Of a DNA stretch of 64,000 nucleotides, positions 32,257-40,568 are shown piece by piece. The stretch's first letter is position 1; every line of letters begins with the position of its first letter. Source of the DNA: CAZAPG01 sp964486935 (GTDB lineage Bacteria; Chloroflexota; Anaerolineae; 4572-78; J111); NCBI GenBank assembly GCA_964486935.1, contig CAZAPG010000002.1, forward strand, positions 248,001 to 312,000, in the 5' to 3' direction. The position numbers and the translations under genes are program-made. The notes below the pieces were generated by a model that saw nothing but the letters and a program-made list of their open reading frames with translations, was not told the origin of the DNA and did no database searches.

Positions 32257-33375
32257 ATGCAGCACGACCCCTTAACCAAGCTTTACGTTGAAATTACCAC
32301 GGCCTGCAATCTGGATTGCCAGATGTGCGTTCGCCGCAGTTGGCGCGAACCCATTGGCCATATGCCCCTGGCCCTGTTTAGCAACTTGATGGAGCAAATT
32401 AGCCAGCTTGCCGCGCCGCCCACCATCCATTTGAGCGGCTACGGCGAGCCGATGTCTCACCCGGATTTTTTGGAAATTGTGCGCCGGGCCAAGGCCACCG
32501 GCGCGCCGGTAGAGATGACCACCAACGGCACGCTGCTGAATCAAAAAACAGCCCGCTGCCTGATTGACCTGGAACTGGACCGGCTGGTCGTGTCCATCGA
32601 CAGCGCCACGCCGGAACAATACGAGGATATCCGGGTTAAAAGCAGCTTCAAGCAGGTCATAGAAAATTTGCGTTACCTGCGCCGGCTCAAGCTGCGGCTA
32701 AAAGGGCGACACGGCCCGCCCCGCGTGGGCATTGCTTTTGTGGCCATGAAAAGCAACGTGGCCGAACTGCCCAAACTGCCCTGGCTGGCCACCTACATCG
32801 GCGCCGGCGAAATTCTGATTTCCAATGTTGTGCCCCACCTGCCGGAAATGGAGCGCGAAATCCTCTATGAGCGGTCGCTGCGGTCGGCGGCTTACCGGCC
32901 CTCGCGCTGGGTGCCCAATATGAGCCTGCCCAAGTTTGACCTCAACACCGACACCCTGGCCCCGGTTAGCCAGGTGTTCGACTCAACCGTCAGCCTCAAC
33001 CTGCTCGACGTGAGCCTGAGCGCCCGGAATGATTACTGCCGCTTTGCCCAGGCCGGGTACGCCGCTATTCGCTGGGATGGCGAAGTTAGCCCCTGCCTGC
33101 CTCTGCTGCACGACCACCCGATGTACCTGCTGGGCCGGCGGAAAAATGTGACCCGCTACGCCCTGGGCAATATCAATAATCAACCGTTTGACCAAATTTG
33201 GGAGTCCCCGGAATTTACCGAATTTCGGGCCAAGCTGCGTCGCTTTCCGTTTTCGCCCTGCTCTACCTGCGGCGGCTGCGAGCGTTTTCCGGCTACTTAC
33301 GAAGATTGCACCGGCAACGATTTCCCCACCTGCGGCGGCTGTTTGTGGGCGCAGGGCTTTGTGCAGTGCCCCTAA
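32257..33375 (+). CDS. Radical SAM/SPASM protein of unknown role
   Basis: A 372-residue radical SAM enzyme. The CxxxCxxC cluster is Cys17, Cys21 and Cys24 in ACNLDCQMCVRR. The C-terminal region is rich in cysteines (CRFAQAGY, CLPLLHD, CSTCGGC, CTGNDFPTCGGC) like SPASM domains that hold auxiliary Fe-S clusters. The MCVRRSW context resembles the maturases associated with tungsten cofactor oxidoreductases, but none is in the window, so this is tentative. AAGGAGG precedes the ATG. It sits between pyrB and the converging pyrK. Confidence 0.8.
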   Translation: MQHDPLTKLYVEITTACNLDCQMCVRRSWREPIGHMPLALFSNLMEQISQLAAPPTIHLSGYGEPMSHPDFLEIVRRAKATGAPVEMTTNGTLLNQKTARCLIDLELDRLVVSIDSATPEQYEDIRVKSSFKQVIENLRYLRRLKLRLKGRHGPPRVGIAFVAMKSNVAELPKLPWLATYIGAGEILISNVVPHLPEMEREILYERSLRSAAYRPSRWVPNMSLPKFDLNTDTLAPVSQVFDSTVSLNLLDVSLSARNDYCRFAQAGYAAIRWDGEVSPCLPLLHDHPMYLLGRRKNVTRYALGNINNQPFDQIWESPEFTEFRAKLRRFPFSPCSTCGGCERFPATYEDCTGNDFPTCGGCLWAQGFVQCP

Positions 33376-33422
33376 TGCGGACAGGCCGCAAACAAACAGC
33401 AACCCGGAGAGTCGCCGAGATT

Positions 33423-33500
33423 TCACAGAGACTCGCAGAGATTTATTATTTTTTCTCAGTGTGCCTCTGTGATTTCTTCGCGTATCTCTGTGTAACAACA
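33423..33500. repeat. CTCTGTGA-type repeat between convergent pyr operons
   Basis: TCACAGAG at 33423-33430 is inverted as CTCTGTGA at 33465-33472, and CTCTGTG recurs at about 33485-33491. A T6 run lies between the arms. It is the only candidate for ending both converging transcripts, and its words look like a dispersed repeat. Confidence 0.5.
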
Positions 33501-33510
33501 AATAGGGGTT

Positions 33511-34278
33511 TTAAGCCGGGTCGGGCAGAGGGGCGGTTTTGAGGGGGTCAAACGGAAACACGGGGCCATCCAGGCAGGTCAGCCAGCCCTGGCCTACCTC
33601 GCAACTGCCGCACAAGCCGATGCCGCAACGCATGTGCGCTTCCCAGGCCACCTGCACCGGAATATCTGCGGCGGCGCATTGAGCCGCCACCGCCTGCAAC
33701 ATTCCGACAGGGCCGCAGCTATACACCGCCTGCGGCCTGGTTGATGGGTCGGCCAGCAGGCCGGCAATCGCCTCAGTTACCAGGCCGCGCTGCCCGGCAG
33801 AGCCATCCTCGGTGGTGAGCCGCAGCGGTACCTGCAACGCCTCAAAATCGCGGGTCAGCAAAAGCTGCGCTTTGCTCCGCGCCCCAATCACCATCCACAC
33901 CCGCTGCCCTTGCGCCAGCGCCCGGCGGGTCAAAAAGAGCAGCGGCGCTACGCCGTAACCACCTCCCACCAGTAACAAATGGCTGCCGGGCCGGTCGGGC
34001 AGTTGATAGCCACGTCCCAGCGGCCCCCGCACCCAAATCGAGTCGCCCGGGTGCAGTTGGTGCAGCGCTTGGCTAAAAGGACCGACGGCGGCAACGGTCA
34101 GGCTGAGGGGGTTGGCATTAGCCAGGCTAAAGGGTTTGTCCTCTAAACCGGGCAGCCAGGCCATCACAAACTGGCCCGGCTGGGCCGCCAGCGCGCCATC
34201 CAGCACAAAGGTTTTGGTGGCGGCGTTTTCCTTTTTTATTTGCACAATTTTCAACGGGCGGGGTAAAGTGGTCTGCAT
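33511..34278 (-). CDS. pyrK: Dihydroorotate dehydrogenase electron-transfer subunit
   Basis: A 255-residue ferredoxin-reductase-type protein. The FAD-binding KPFSLANANP, the NAD-binding LLLVGGGYGVAPLLFL, and a C-terminal 2Fe-2S site (Cys218, 223, 226, 235) are all present. It passes electrons from PyrD to NAD+, so the dehydrogenase is the class 1B heterotetramer. It follows pyrD by 6 bases and is last in the converging operon. All four cluster cysteines are intact. Confidence 0.92.
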   Translation of the reverse strand: MQTTLPRPLKIVQIKKENAATKTFVLDGALAAQPGQFVMAWLPGLEDKPFSLANANPLSLTVAAVGPFSQALHQLHPGDSIWVRGPLGRGYQLPDRPGSHLLLVGGGYGVAPLLFLTRRALAQGQRVWMVIGARSKAQLLLTRDFEALQVPLRLTTEDGSAGQRGLVTEAIAGLLADPSTRPQAVYSCGPVGMLQAVAAQCAAADIPVQVAWEAHMRCGIGLCGSCEVGQGWLTCLDGPVFPFDPLKTAPLPDPA

Positions 34279-34284
34279 AACAAA

Positions 34285-35238
34285 TTACTCACCGCCGGCC
34301 AGGTGGTGACTTTTGCCGCGCAGCGCCTGAATGTTGGGCAGGTGGTGCTGTTCCATAAAACTGACCAGCTCCTGCCCAATCTCCTGCAAGGCCGGCACGC
34401 CCCGGTAGTACACCGCCGACCCCACGCCGACCACGCTGGCCCCGGCCATCAGCATTTCGGCGGCATCCTGGCCGGTAGAGACGCCCCCCGTGCCGATAAT
34501 AGGCACCCGCACAGCCTGGGCAATCTCATACACGCAGCGCAGAGCCACAGGTTTGAGCGCCGGGCCGGAGATGCCCCCCACCCGGTTACTCAGCAGCGGC
34601 CGGCCCGATGCCGGGTCGATGAGCATACCGGGCATGGTGTTGATAGCGGTGATGGCATCCGCCCCGGCTTCAACCACGGCGGCGGCAATGCGGGCGATAT
34701 CCGGCACGTTTGGGGCCAGTTTGATGGCAACAGGGCAGGTGGCGACCGCCTGCTTAACCGCCTGAGTAACGGCGGCGGCGCTGTCGCTGGAGCCGGCAAA
34801 GGGCGCTCCAAACTCATCGCCCACGTTGGGGCAAGAGATGTTCACCTCAATCAAATCCGGCCCGGCAGCAGCCACGGTTTGGGCCGCCTGGGCAAACTCG
34901 CTAACGGTGCCGCCAAAAATGCTGGCGATGAGCGGCACGTTGAGCGCCTGCAACTGGGGGCGGGTTTGGGCCAGCAGCCGGGCTTCGGCCTGAGCGCCGG
35001 GGTTGGTCAGGCCGATGGCGTTAATCAGCCCGCCGCCAAAATCAAAGGCGACCGGGTTGGCGTGTCCGGCGCGGGGCGCGGGACCGCAACTTTTGGCCGT
35101 AATCATCCCCGCGCCATTTTTGGCAGCCCGCACCATCAGCGTGTCGCTGGTGCCAATAATGCCAGAGGCCAGCACCAGCGGCGTGTTGAGCTGAAAATGC
35201 AGAAAATCGCAGGCAAGTTTGGGGCGATTTGACATCAT
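34285..35238 (-). CDS. pyrD: Dihydroorotate dehydrogenase catalytic subunit, class 1B
   Basis: A 317-residue FMN barrel enzyme. TPLVLASGIIGTSD starts the barrel, the catalytic cysteine is in EVNISCPNVG, and FMN-phosphate binding is by GTGGVSTGQDAAE. It oxidises dihydroorotate to orotate and passes electrons to PyrK. The ATG overlaps the pyrFE stop by 4 bases. Class 1B rather than class 2 follows from the adjacent pyrK and from the Cys (not Ser) base. Confidence 0.93.
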   Translation of the reverse strand: MMSNRPKLACDFLHFQLNTPLVLASGIIGTSDTLMVRAAKNGAGMITAKSCGPAPRAGHANPVAFDFGGGLINAIGLTNPGAQAEARLLAQTRPQLQALNVPLIASIFGGTVSEFAQAAQTVAAAGPDLIEVNISCPNVGDEFGAPFAGSSDSAAAVTQAVKQAVATCPVAIKLAPNVPDIARIAAAVVEAGADAITAINTMPGMLIDPASGRPLLSNRVGGISGPALKPVALRCVYEIAQAVRVPIIGTGGVSTGQDAAEMLMAGASVVGVGSAVYYRGVPALQEIGQELVSFMEQHHLPNIQALRGKSHHLAGGE

Positions 35239-36680
35239 CCGGCGACGGTTGTTGCTTTTAAATATTTTTTAACGGTGTCGTACTGGTCGGTATGAATTTG
35301 GCCCGACTCGTACAAAACGTCTAAAATTTCAGAGATACGCAAGGCCGCGTGCAGCCGGTAGCCGCGCTCGGCCAGAGTTTCGCGCCCGCCCTGTTCCCGG
35401 TCAATCAGCACCACTACGTCATCAATAACCAGCCCGGCGGCTTCCAGCACCTCGATGGCTTTGAGCACGCTGCCGGCAGTCGTCACCAAATCTTCAATAA
35501 TAACCGCCCGATCTCCCTGGTCAAAAACGCCCTCGATGGCGTTGCCGGTGCCGTGGGTTTTGGCCTCTTTGCGGGGGTAAATGAGCGAACTGTTGGTGGT
35601 TAGCGCGGCCGCTGTGCCCAGCGTTAGCGCGGCGTAGGGTACGGCGGCCACGTGGTCAAAGGTCAGCGGGGCCAGCAGGTCGGCATAGGCCAGGGCCACC
35701 ATTTTAAGCAGCAGCGAGCTGGCGCTGATACGTCTTAAATCAATATAAATGGGCGACTGTTGCCCCGACGCCAGCGTAAATTGACCAAATTGAATGCAGC
35801 CGATTTCATAAAGCTGCTGAATAATTTCGTTTTGCAGCAGGGTGATGCCTTGAGAGAGTTTGACTCGCTGCCGCACCTGATTGATTTGACCGCGCATGGC
35901 CAGCGCCTTGGCGCGGGGGGTTTTATCGTAAATGATACCGCGCGAGACCGGCACAATCAGGCCACTGCTGCTGTTATCCAGCCCCGCCGACAGCGTTTTT
36001 TCCAAATCGCCGCCCTGCGCGCCAATGCCGGGGGCCAGTATCCAGTAGGGATGGCCCAGCATCAGGCTGCGCACGCGGGTCAGGGCATCCGGCTGGGTGG
36101 CGCCAACCACAAAGCCAATTTGCCGCACGCTACCCCAATTTTGAGCCTGGCGCACAATATGTTCAAACAGGCGTTTGTCGTGGCCAAATTCCTGAATCTC
36201 TTTGGCCGACGGGTTAGAGGTGTAGCACAGTACAAAGACCATTTTGCCGGGGTAGGCCAAAAAGGGCGTGATGCTATCCAGCCCCAAATAGGGGCTGATG
36301 GTGATGGCGTCGGCGCCCCACACTTCAAAGGCGGCGCGGGCATAAGCGGCGGCAGTGCTGCCGATATCGCCCCGTTTGGCATCGAGCAGCACCGGGATAT
36401 TGTTGGGCACCAGCGCGATGGTCTGGCGCAGGGCCTCCAGACCGGCGGGGCCAAACTGCTCGTAAAAGGCGAAGTTGGGTTTGTAGCAGCAAACCAGATC
36501 GGCGGTTTGGGTGATGATGTTTTGGCCCCAGTTTACCAGAGCCTCGGTGTCGATAGTGGCGGGGAATTGGGCCGGGTAATTTTGGGGGTCGGGGTCTAGG
36601 CCAACACACAGCAGCGAGTTATTATTTTCTACAGCACAGGTTACTTTTTCAATAAATCCCTGGTTATTTGCTTTCGCCAA
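35235..36680 (-). CDS. pyrFE: Bifunctional OMP decarboxylase / orotate phosphoribosyltransferase
   Basis: A 481-residue fusion. The N-terminal half is OMP decarboxylase (LLCVGLDPDP, catalytic LLDAKRGDIGST). The C-terminal half is orotate phosphoribosyltransferase, with the PRPP loop VIIEDLVTTAGS. The decarboxylase-first order is the reverse of animal UMP synthase. The two domains carry out the last two steps to UMP. TTG at 36678-36680 is chosen because AAGGAGG lies just upstream and the product then starts MAKANNQGF. It is first in the operon ahead of pyrD and pyrK. Confidence 0.92.
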   Translation of the reverse strand: MAKANNQGFIEKVTCAVENNNSLLCVGLDPDPQNYPAQFPATIDTEALVNWGQNIITQTADLVCCYKPNFAFYEQFGPAGLEALRQTIALVPNNIPVLLDAKRGDIGSTAAAYARAAFEVWGADAITISPYLGLDSITPFLAYPGKMVFVLCYTSNPSAKEIQEFGHDKRLFEHIVRQAQNWGSVRQIGFVVGATQPDALTRVRSLMLGHPYWILAPGIGAQGGDLEKTLSAGLDNSSSGLIVPVSRGIIYDKTPRAKALAMRGQINQVRQRVKLSQGITLLQNEIIQQLYEIGCIQFGQFTLASGQQSPIYIDLRRISASSLLLKMVALAYADLLAPLTFDHVAAVPYAALTLGTAAALTTNSSLIYPRKEAKTHGTGNAIEGVFDQGDRAVIIEDLVTTAGSVLKAIEVLEAAGLVIDDVVVLIDREQGGRETLAERGYRLHAALRISEILDVLYESGQIHTDQYDTVKKYLKATTVAG

Positions 36681-36886
36681 AATAATGACCCTCCTTCGAA
36701 GATAGCGCCGCAGGCCGGGGGGCTTGCCTGTGCCCGCCTTTTGGGTAGGGGGATGTCCCCCCATCTTTTTCATCACCCGTTGCAGCCGCGCAGCTTCGGT
36801 TGGTCTGCCGCAAGAATATGCTGCTCATAGTTTTGCACCGGCCGGGGGATTTGTCAATAAACGGTTGGTCGATTGGAGCGTGGTGT

Positions 36887-38185
36887 TTGCGTGTAGTTAT
36901 AGTTGTTATTGGAACTTATGGCGATGTCGAACCGCTGGTGGCCTTGGGGCGGGGCCTGCAACAGGCCGGACACACCGTTACCATCGCCACTACCACCGAT
37001 TATGAATTGCTGGCAACCCGCCACGGCCTCCATTTTTGGCCGCTGGGGGCCAGCGTCAAATCGTTGCTGCAAAGCGTCGAGGGGCGGGCGGTGCTGGAGT
37101 CGGGTCGAAACATATTCAAGGGGTTGTGGCATCTTAACCGGTTGGCGCAGCCGCTATGCCGCCAAATTCTGCGCGACTCGTGGCGGGCCTGCCAGCGGGC
37201 CGATGCAGTCATTTTTGCTTCGGTCGCCGTTGCCATCCCCACCGACCATATCCGGCGCGTGTTGGGGATTCCCTGTTTTCAGGCGGTGTTGATGCCCCTG
37301 CTTACCCCAACGCGCCAGTTTGCCCATCCAAATTTGCCGCCGGCTCCGCTCTGGTTAGGGGCAGACTCGTGGGCTGCGGGGGTCTACAACCTGCTAACGC
37401 ACTGGCTGGTGCAGCAGCTTGTCTGGCGTGTGTTGCGCCGGCCAGTCAACCACTGGCGGCAGGTCGAACTGGGGTTGCCGCCGCTATCGTGGCGCGGCCC
37501 GTATCCCCATTACCGGCAACAGCAATTGCCGGTGCTGCACGGATACAGCCGCCACGTCATCCCCACACCCGCCGATTGGCCGGACTGGCAGCGCGTCACC
37601 GGCTACTGGTTTTTGAATCCCCCGGTCGATTGGCAGCCGCCGCCCCTGCTGGTCGACTTTTTGCAGGCCGGCCCGCCGCCGGTGTGCGTCAGCTTTGGCA
37701 GCATGTCGACCCGCCGGCCAGAGCTGCTAACTGGGCTGGTGCAGCAGGCTTTGCGGCGCGCCCGGCAGCGCGCCATTTTGATCACGGCCTGGGGTGGTTT
37801 GAGCGCCGCCCCTGCCGGCAACGATGATATTTTTGTAACCGATTTTGTGCCGTTTGCCTGGCTGCTGCCGCGAGTGTCGCTGCTGGTGCATCACGGCGGG
37901 GCGGGCAGCACGGCGGCGGCGCTGCGGGCCGGCGTGCCTTCGGTGGTGGTGCCCTTTTTTGCCGAGCAGCCTTTTTGGGGGCGGCGGGTGGCCGCGCTGG
38001 GGGTCGGCCCACCCCCCATTTTGCGCCACCATCTGACCGCGCAGCGACTGGCCGGGGCCATAGAAACTGCGCTGCGCGCGCCAGAAATTTCAGCCAGAGC
38101 AGCCCGGCTAGGCCGGCTCGTCCGCGCCGAGGATGGGGTGGCGCGAGCGGTTGAAATCATTCAGCAACATCTGGATGACGCTTAA
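36887..38185 (+). CDS. GT1-family glycosyltransferase
   Basis: A 432-residue MurG/UGT-fold glycosyltransferase. The N-terminal RVVIVVIGTYGDVEPLVALG and the C-terminal nucleotide-sugar signature VHHGGAGSTAAALRAGVPS place it with sterol, flavonoid and macrolide-type transferases. The start is TTG at 36887, with GGAG 8 bases upstream; a longer frame adds only implausible residues. It transfers a sugar from a nucleotide donor to a hydrophobic acceptor, not identified. It opens the glycan-like cluster and is divergent from pyrFE. Confidence 0.85.
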   Translation: MRVVIVVIGTYGDVEPLVALGRGLQQAGHTVTIATTTDYELLATRHGLHFWPLGASVKSLLQSVEGRAVLESGRNIFKGLWHLNRLAQPLCRQILRDSWRACQRADAVIFASVAVAIPTDHIRRVLGIPCFQAVLMPLLTPTRQFAHPNLPPAPLWLGADSWAAGVYNLLTHWLVQQLVWRVLRRPVNHWRQVELGLPPLSWRGPYPHYRQQQLPVLHGYSRHVIPTPADWPDWQRVTGYWFLNPPVDWQPPPLLVDFLQAGPPPVCVSFGSMSTRRPELLTGLVQQALRRARQRAILITAWGGLSAAPAGNDDIFVTDFVPFAWLLPRVSLLVHHGGAGSTAAALRAGVPSVVVPFFAEQPFWGRRVAALGVGPPPILRHHLTAQRLAGAIETALRAPEISARAARLGRLVRAEDGVARAVEIIQQHLDDA

Positions 38186-38211
38186 GGCGCAGACTGGCGG
38201 GCGGGCTGCAA

Positions 38212-38673
38212 TTACTCGCTGTTGCGGTCGTAGGGGATGATTTTTTCCCACTCATCGGCGGCGGAGCGCGCCACCACGGCCACCACCGGGTCGGTATCGC
38301 TCATGTTGAAAACCTCGTGCGGCACGCCCGGCTCGATAAAAATAAAGTCGCCCGCTTCGTTCTCGACCACTTTGCGCAGGCCGGGGCCGTACTCGTGGCG
38401 CACGCGCCCCTGCAAAATAAACAGCATCACTTCAAACCCGTCGTGAATGTGGGCGTAGGCCACCCCGCCCGGCGGAATGGTAGCCACGTTCATTGATAGC
38501 TCTTTGGCGTTGGTATTTTTTGATGACAGCCCGGCCCGGTACTTGATGCCGTTCCAGCCGCGAATTTGGTCTTTACTGCCGCGAATGATGGCAATGCCGT
38601 CCAGGTCTTCAACATACTTTTTCAACTCGTCCCGCGAGACATCTTGTTTGACTAATTCTTTGGTTTCTGCCAT
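38212..38673 (-). CDS. Cupin-domain protein
   Basis: A 153-residue single-domain cupin. The first motif is YAHIHDGFEVMLFILQG with two His and a Glu for metal binding, and the second is PGVPHEVFN with the last His. The acidic N-terminus is variable. It may be a small-molecule isomerase, dioxygenase or binding protein; nothing decides. It converges with the GT1 gene and is divergent from the membrane protein. Confidence 0.82.
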   Translation of the reverse strand: MAETKELVKQDVSRDELKKYVEDLDGIAIIRGSKDQIRGWNGIKYRAGLSSKNTNAKELSMNVATIPPGGVAYAHIHDGFEVMLFILQGRVRHEYGPGLRKVVENEAGDFIFIEPGVPHEVFNMSDTDPVVAVVARSAADEWEKIIPYDRNSE

Positions 38674-38774
38674 AGCAAATCAAACTCCTTGAGGGTTTAG
38701 TGCTTGTGATTTTACCACGAACTCAATGGCAGAGACAATTTATCGCCAATATGTGCAGTTTTCAGAGATGTGAC

Positions 38775-38780
38775 TATACT
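38775..38780 (+). promoter_or_regulatory. -10 element for a possibly leaderless mRNA
   Basis: TATACT ends 8 bases before the ATG at 38789, so transcription would start at or next to the first codon. No Shine-Dalgarno lies between, and the -35 is weak. Confidence 0.45.
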
Positions 38781-38788
38781 ATGCCGCT

Positions 38789-40525
38789 ATGCGGCGTACC
38801 CTTTCTGCGCTTCTGGTTCACAAGAAGTTACCCTGGCTGCTGGCTGCGCTGGCCGTCGCCTTGACCGCCCCCTCGCTGGCGGTTGGGCTGCAACTGGATG
38901 ACTATCTGCACGAGCAACTTATTTTGCAGGGCAACCTGGCTGCGGTGCTGATGCGGCTGTTCTTGTTTTGGTATAACGACCCGGCGACCACCACCGGCTG
39001 GATGGAGCTGGGCATCTTGCCCTGGTGGACGCTACCCCAAAGCTATCTGGCGTTTTGGCGACCGCTAGCCGCGCTCACCCACTGGCTCGATTACCAACTG
39101 TGGCCCGGCCTGCCCTGGCTGATGCATCTGCACAACCTGCTCTGGTTTGGCGCGTTAATTTTTGCGACCACCAGCCTGTATCGCCACCTGTTTGGGGAGA
39201 TATCCATCACCCGCCAGACTCCCCTCCTGGCCGCCGGGCTGGCCGCCTTGCTCTACGCCGTTGACGAGGCTCACGGCTTTCCCGCCGGCTGGATTGCCAA
39301 CCGCAACGCCATCATGTCGGCCCTCTTTGGGGTGCTGACGCTGCTGGCCTACCATCGCTGGCGGCGCGCCGGTTGGCGGCCCGGCCTGTGGCTGGCTCCG
39401 CCGCTACTGGCCCTGGGCCTGCTTTCCGCCGAGGCTGCGGCGGCCACCGCCGGGTATCTGCTGGCCTATGCCCTGTTTCTCGACGCCTCCCGGCGGCGCT
39501 GGCCGGCGCTGCTGCCGGCCTTTTTTGCGCTGCTGCTGTGGCGGCTGGTCTATCGCGGATTGGGCTACGGCGTCTGGGGCAGCGCCTACGCCGACCCCCT
39601 GCAAAACCCCCTTTATTACCTTCAGGTGGCGCTGGAGCGCGGCCCGCTGCTGCTGGCGGGTCAACTGACGCCTCTGCCGGCCGAGATATACAATTTTTTG
39701 TACCCGCCGTTTTCCACCGTTTACTGGTGGCTGGCCGTCGCAGGGATGACCATCATCGGGCCGGCCGTGTGGTCGTTGCGGCGCGACCCGCTGGCCCGTT
39801 TTTTTGCCGCCGGAATGTTGCTCTCGCTGCTGCCGGCCTGCGGCGCGCCCCCGGCCAACCGGCTGCTTTTTTTTGCCGGGCTGGGCGCGATGGGGCTGGT
39901 GGCCCAGGTTGTCACCCGGCCATGGGAGTCAAAAAGTCGTTTCAACCGCGCCGTCACCGGGCTGCTGCTCATTTTCCATCTCGTTCTGGCTCCGCTGCTG
40001 CTGCCGCTCAACGCGCTGGGCACGCTGCTCTTCAGCCGGGTTGAACCGGCGGCCAGCCAGCTAACCTCCGACCCATCTCTGGCCCGGCAAACGCTGGTCA
40101 TTGTTAACGCGCCCAGTTCGTTTTACAGCGCGCTGCTGCCTTTTGTGCGGCGGCGTAATCATCAGCCGGCGCCCGCCCGCGTGCGGCTGCTGTCGGCCTC
40201 GCTGTATCCGGTTGAACTGCGGCGGCTGGATGCGCGCTCGCTGGCCGTGCGGCCAACCGGCGGCTATGTACTGGGGCTTGAGGCCGTTTTCAGAGGCCGC
40301 AGCCACGACCTGGCCCTGGGCCAGCAGGTCGTGCTGCCGGGCATCACTGCCCAGGTTACCCAACTCACCGCCGATGGCCGCCCCGCCGAGGTAAATTTTA
40401 TGTTCGACACGCCGCTTGAGGCCGGTTCGCTGCGCTGGCTGCTCTGGCAAAACGGGCACTTTGAGCCGATAACCCCGCCGGCGGTGGGCGAGCGCCTCCG
40501 GCTTGCTCCGGCCCTTGGGCCGTGA
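38789..40525 (+). CDS. Polytopic membrane protein, GT-C-like
   Basis: A 578-residue protein with about ten hydrophobic helices in its first 400 residues and a soluble C-terminal domain of about 170 residues. After helix 1 comes LQLDDYLHEQ, an acidic pair in the first extracytoplasmic loop as in GT-C glycosyltransferases that use lipid-linked sugars. I do not recognise a defined family, so the glycosyltransferase role is inference. It ends about 40 bases before the carbamoyltransferase start, so the two are probably co-transcribed. Confidence 0.65.
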   Translation: MRRTLSALLVHKKLPWLLAALAVALTAPSLAVGLQLDDYLHEQLILQGNLAAVLMRLFLFWYNDPATTTGWMELGILPWWTLPQSYLAFWRPLAALTHWLDYQLWPGLPWLMHLHNLLWFGALIFATTSLYRHLFGEISITRQTPLLAAGLAALLYAVDEAHGFPAGWIANRNAIMSALFGVLTLLAYHRWRRAGWRPGLWLAPPLLALGLLSAEAAAATAGYLLAYALFLDASRRRWPALLPAFFALLLWRLVYRGLGYGVWGSAYADPLQNPLYYLQVALERGPLLLAGQLTPLPAEIYNFLYPPFSTVYWWLAVAGMTIIGPAVWSLRRDPLARFFAAGMLLSLLPACGAPPANRLLFFAGLGAMGLVAQVVTRPWESKSRFNRAVTGLLLIFHLVLAPLLLPLNALGTLLFSRVEPAASQLTSDPSLARQTLVIVNAPSSFYSALLPFVRRRNHQPAPARVRLLSASLYPVELRRLDARSLAVRPTGGYVLGLEAVFRGRSHDLALGQQVVLPGITAQVTQLTADGRPAEVNFMFDTPLEAGSLRWLLWQNGHFEPITPPAVGERLRLAPALGP

Positions 40526-40568
40526 GACACCTTCAGTCCATTCATCTGGCGCGCAAAAGGAAAAAAAC

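Noticed and set aside
36747..36770. GGGGG-ATGT-CCCCC followed by T-rich sequence on the plus strand, terminator-like.
   Set aside because: There is no plus-strand transcript upstream for it to end, and on the minus strand there is no T-run; probably a chance stem in the pyrFE leader.
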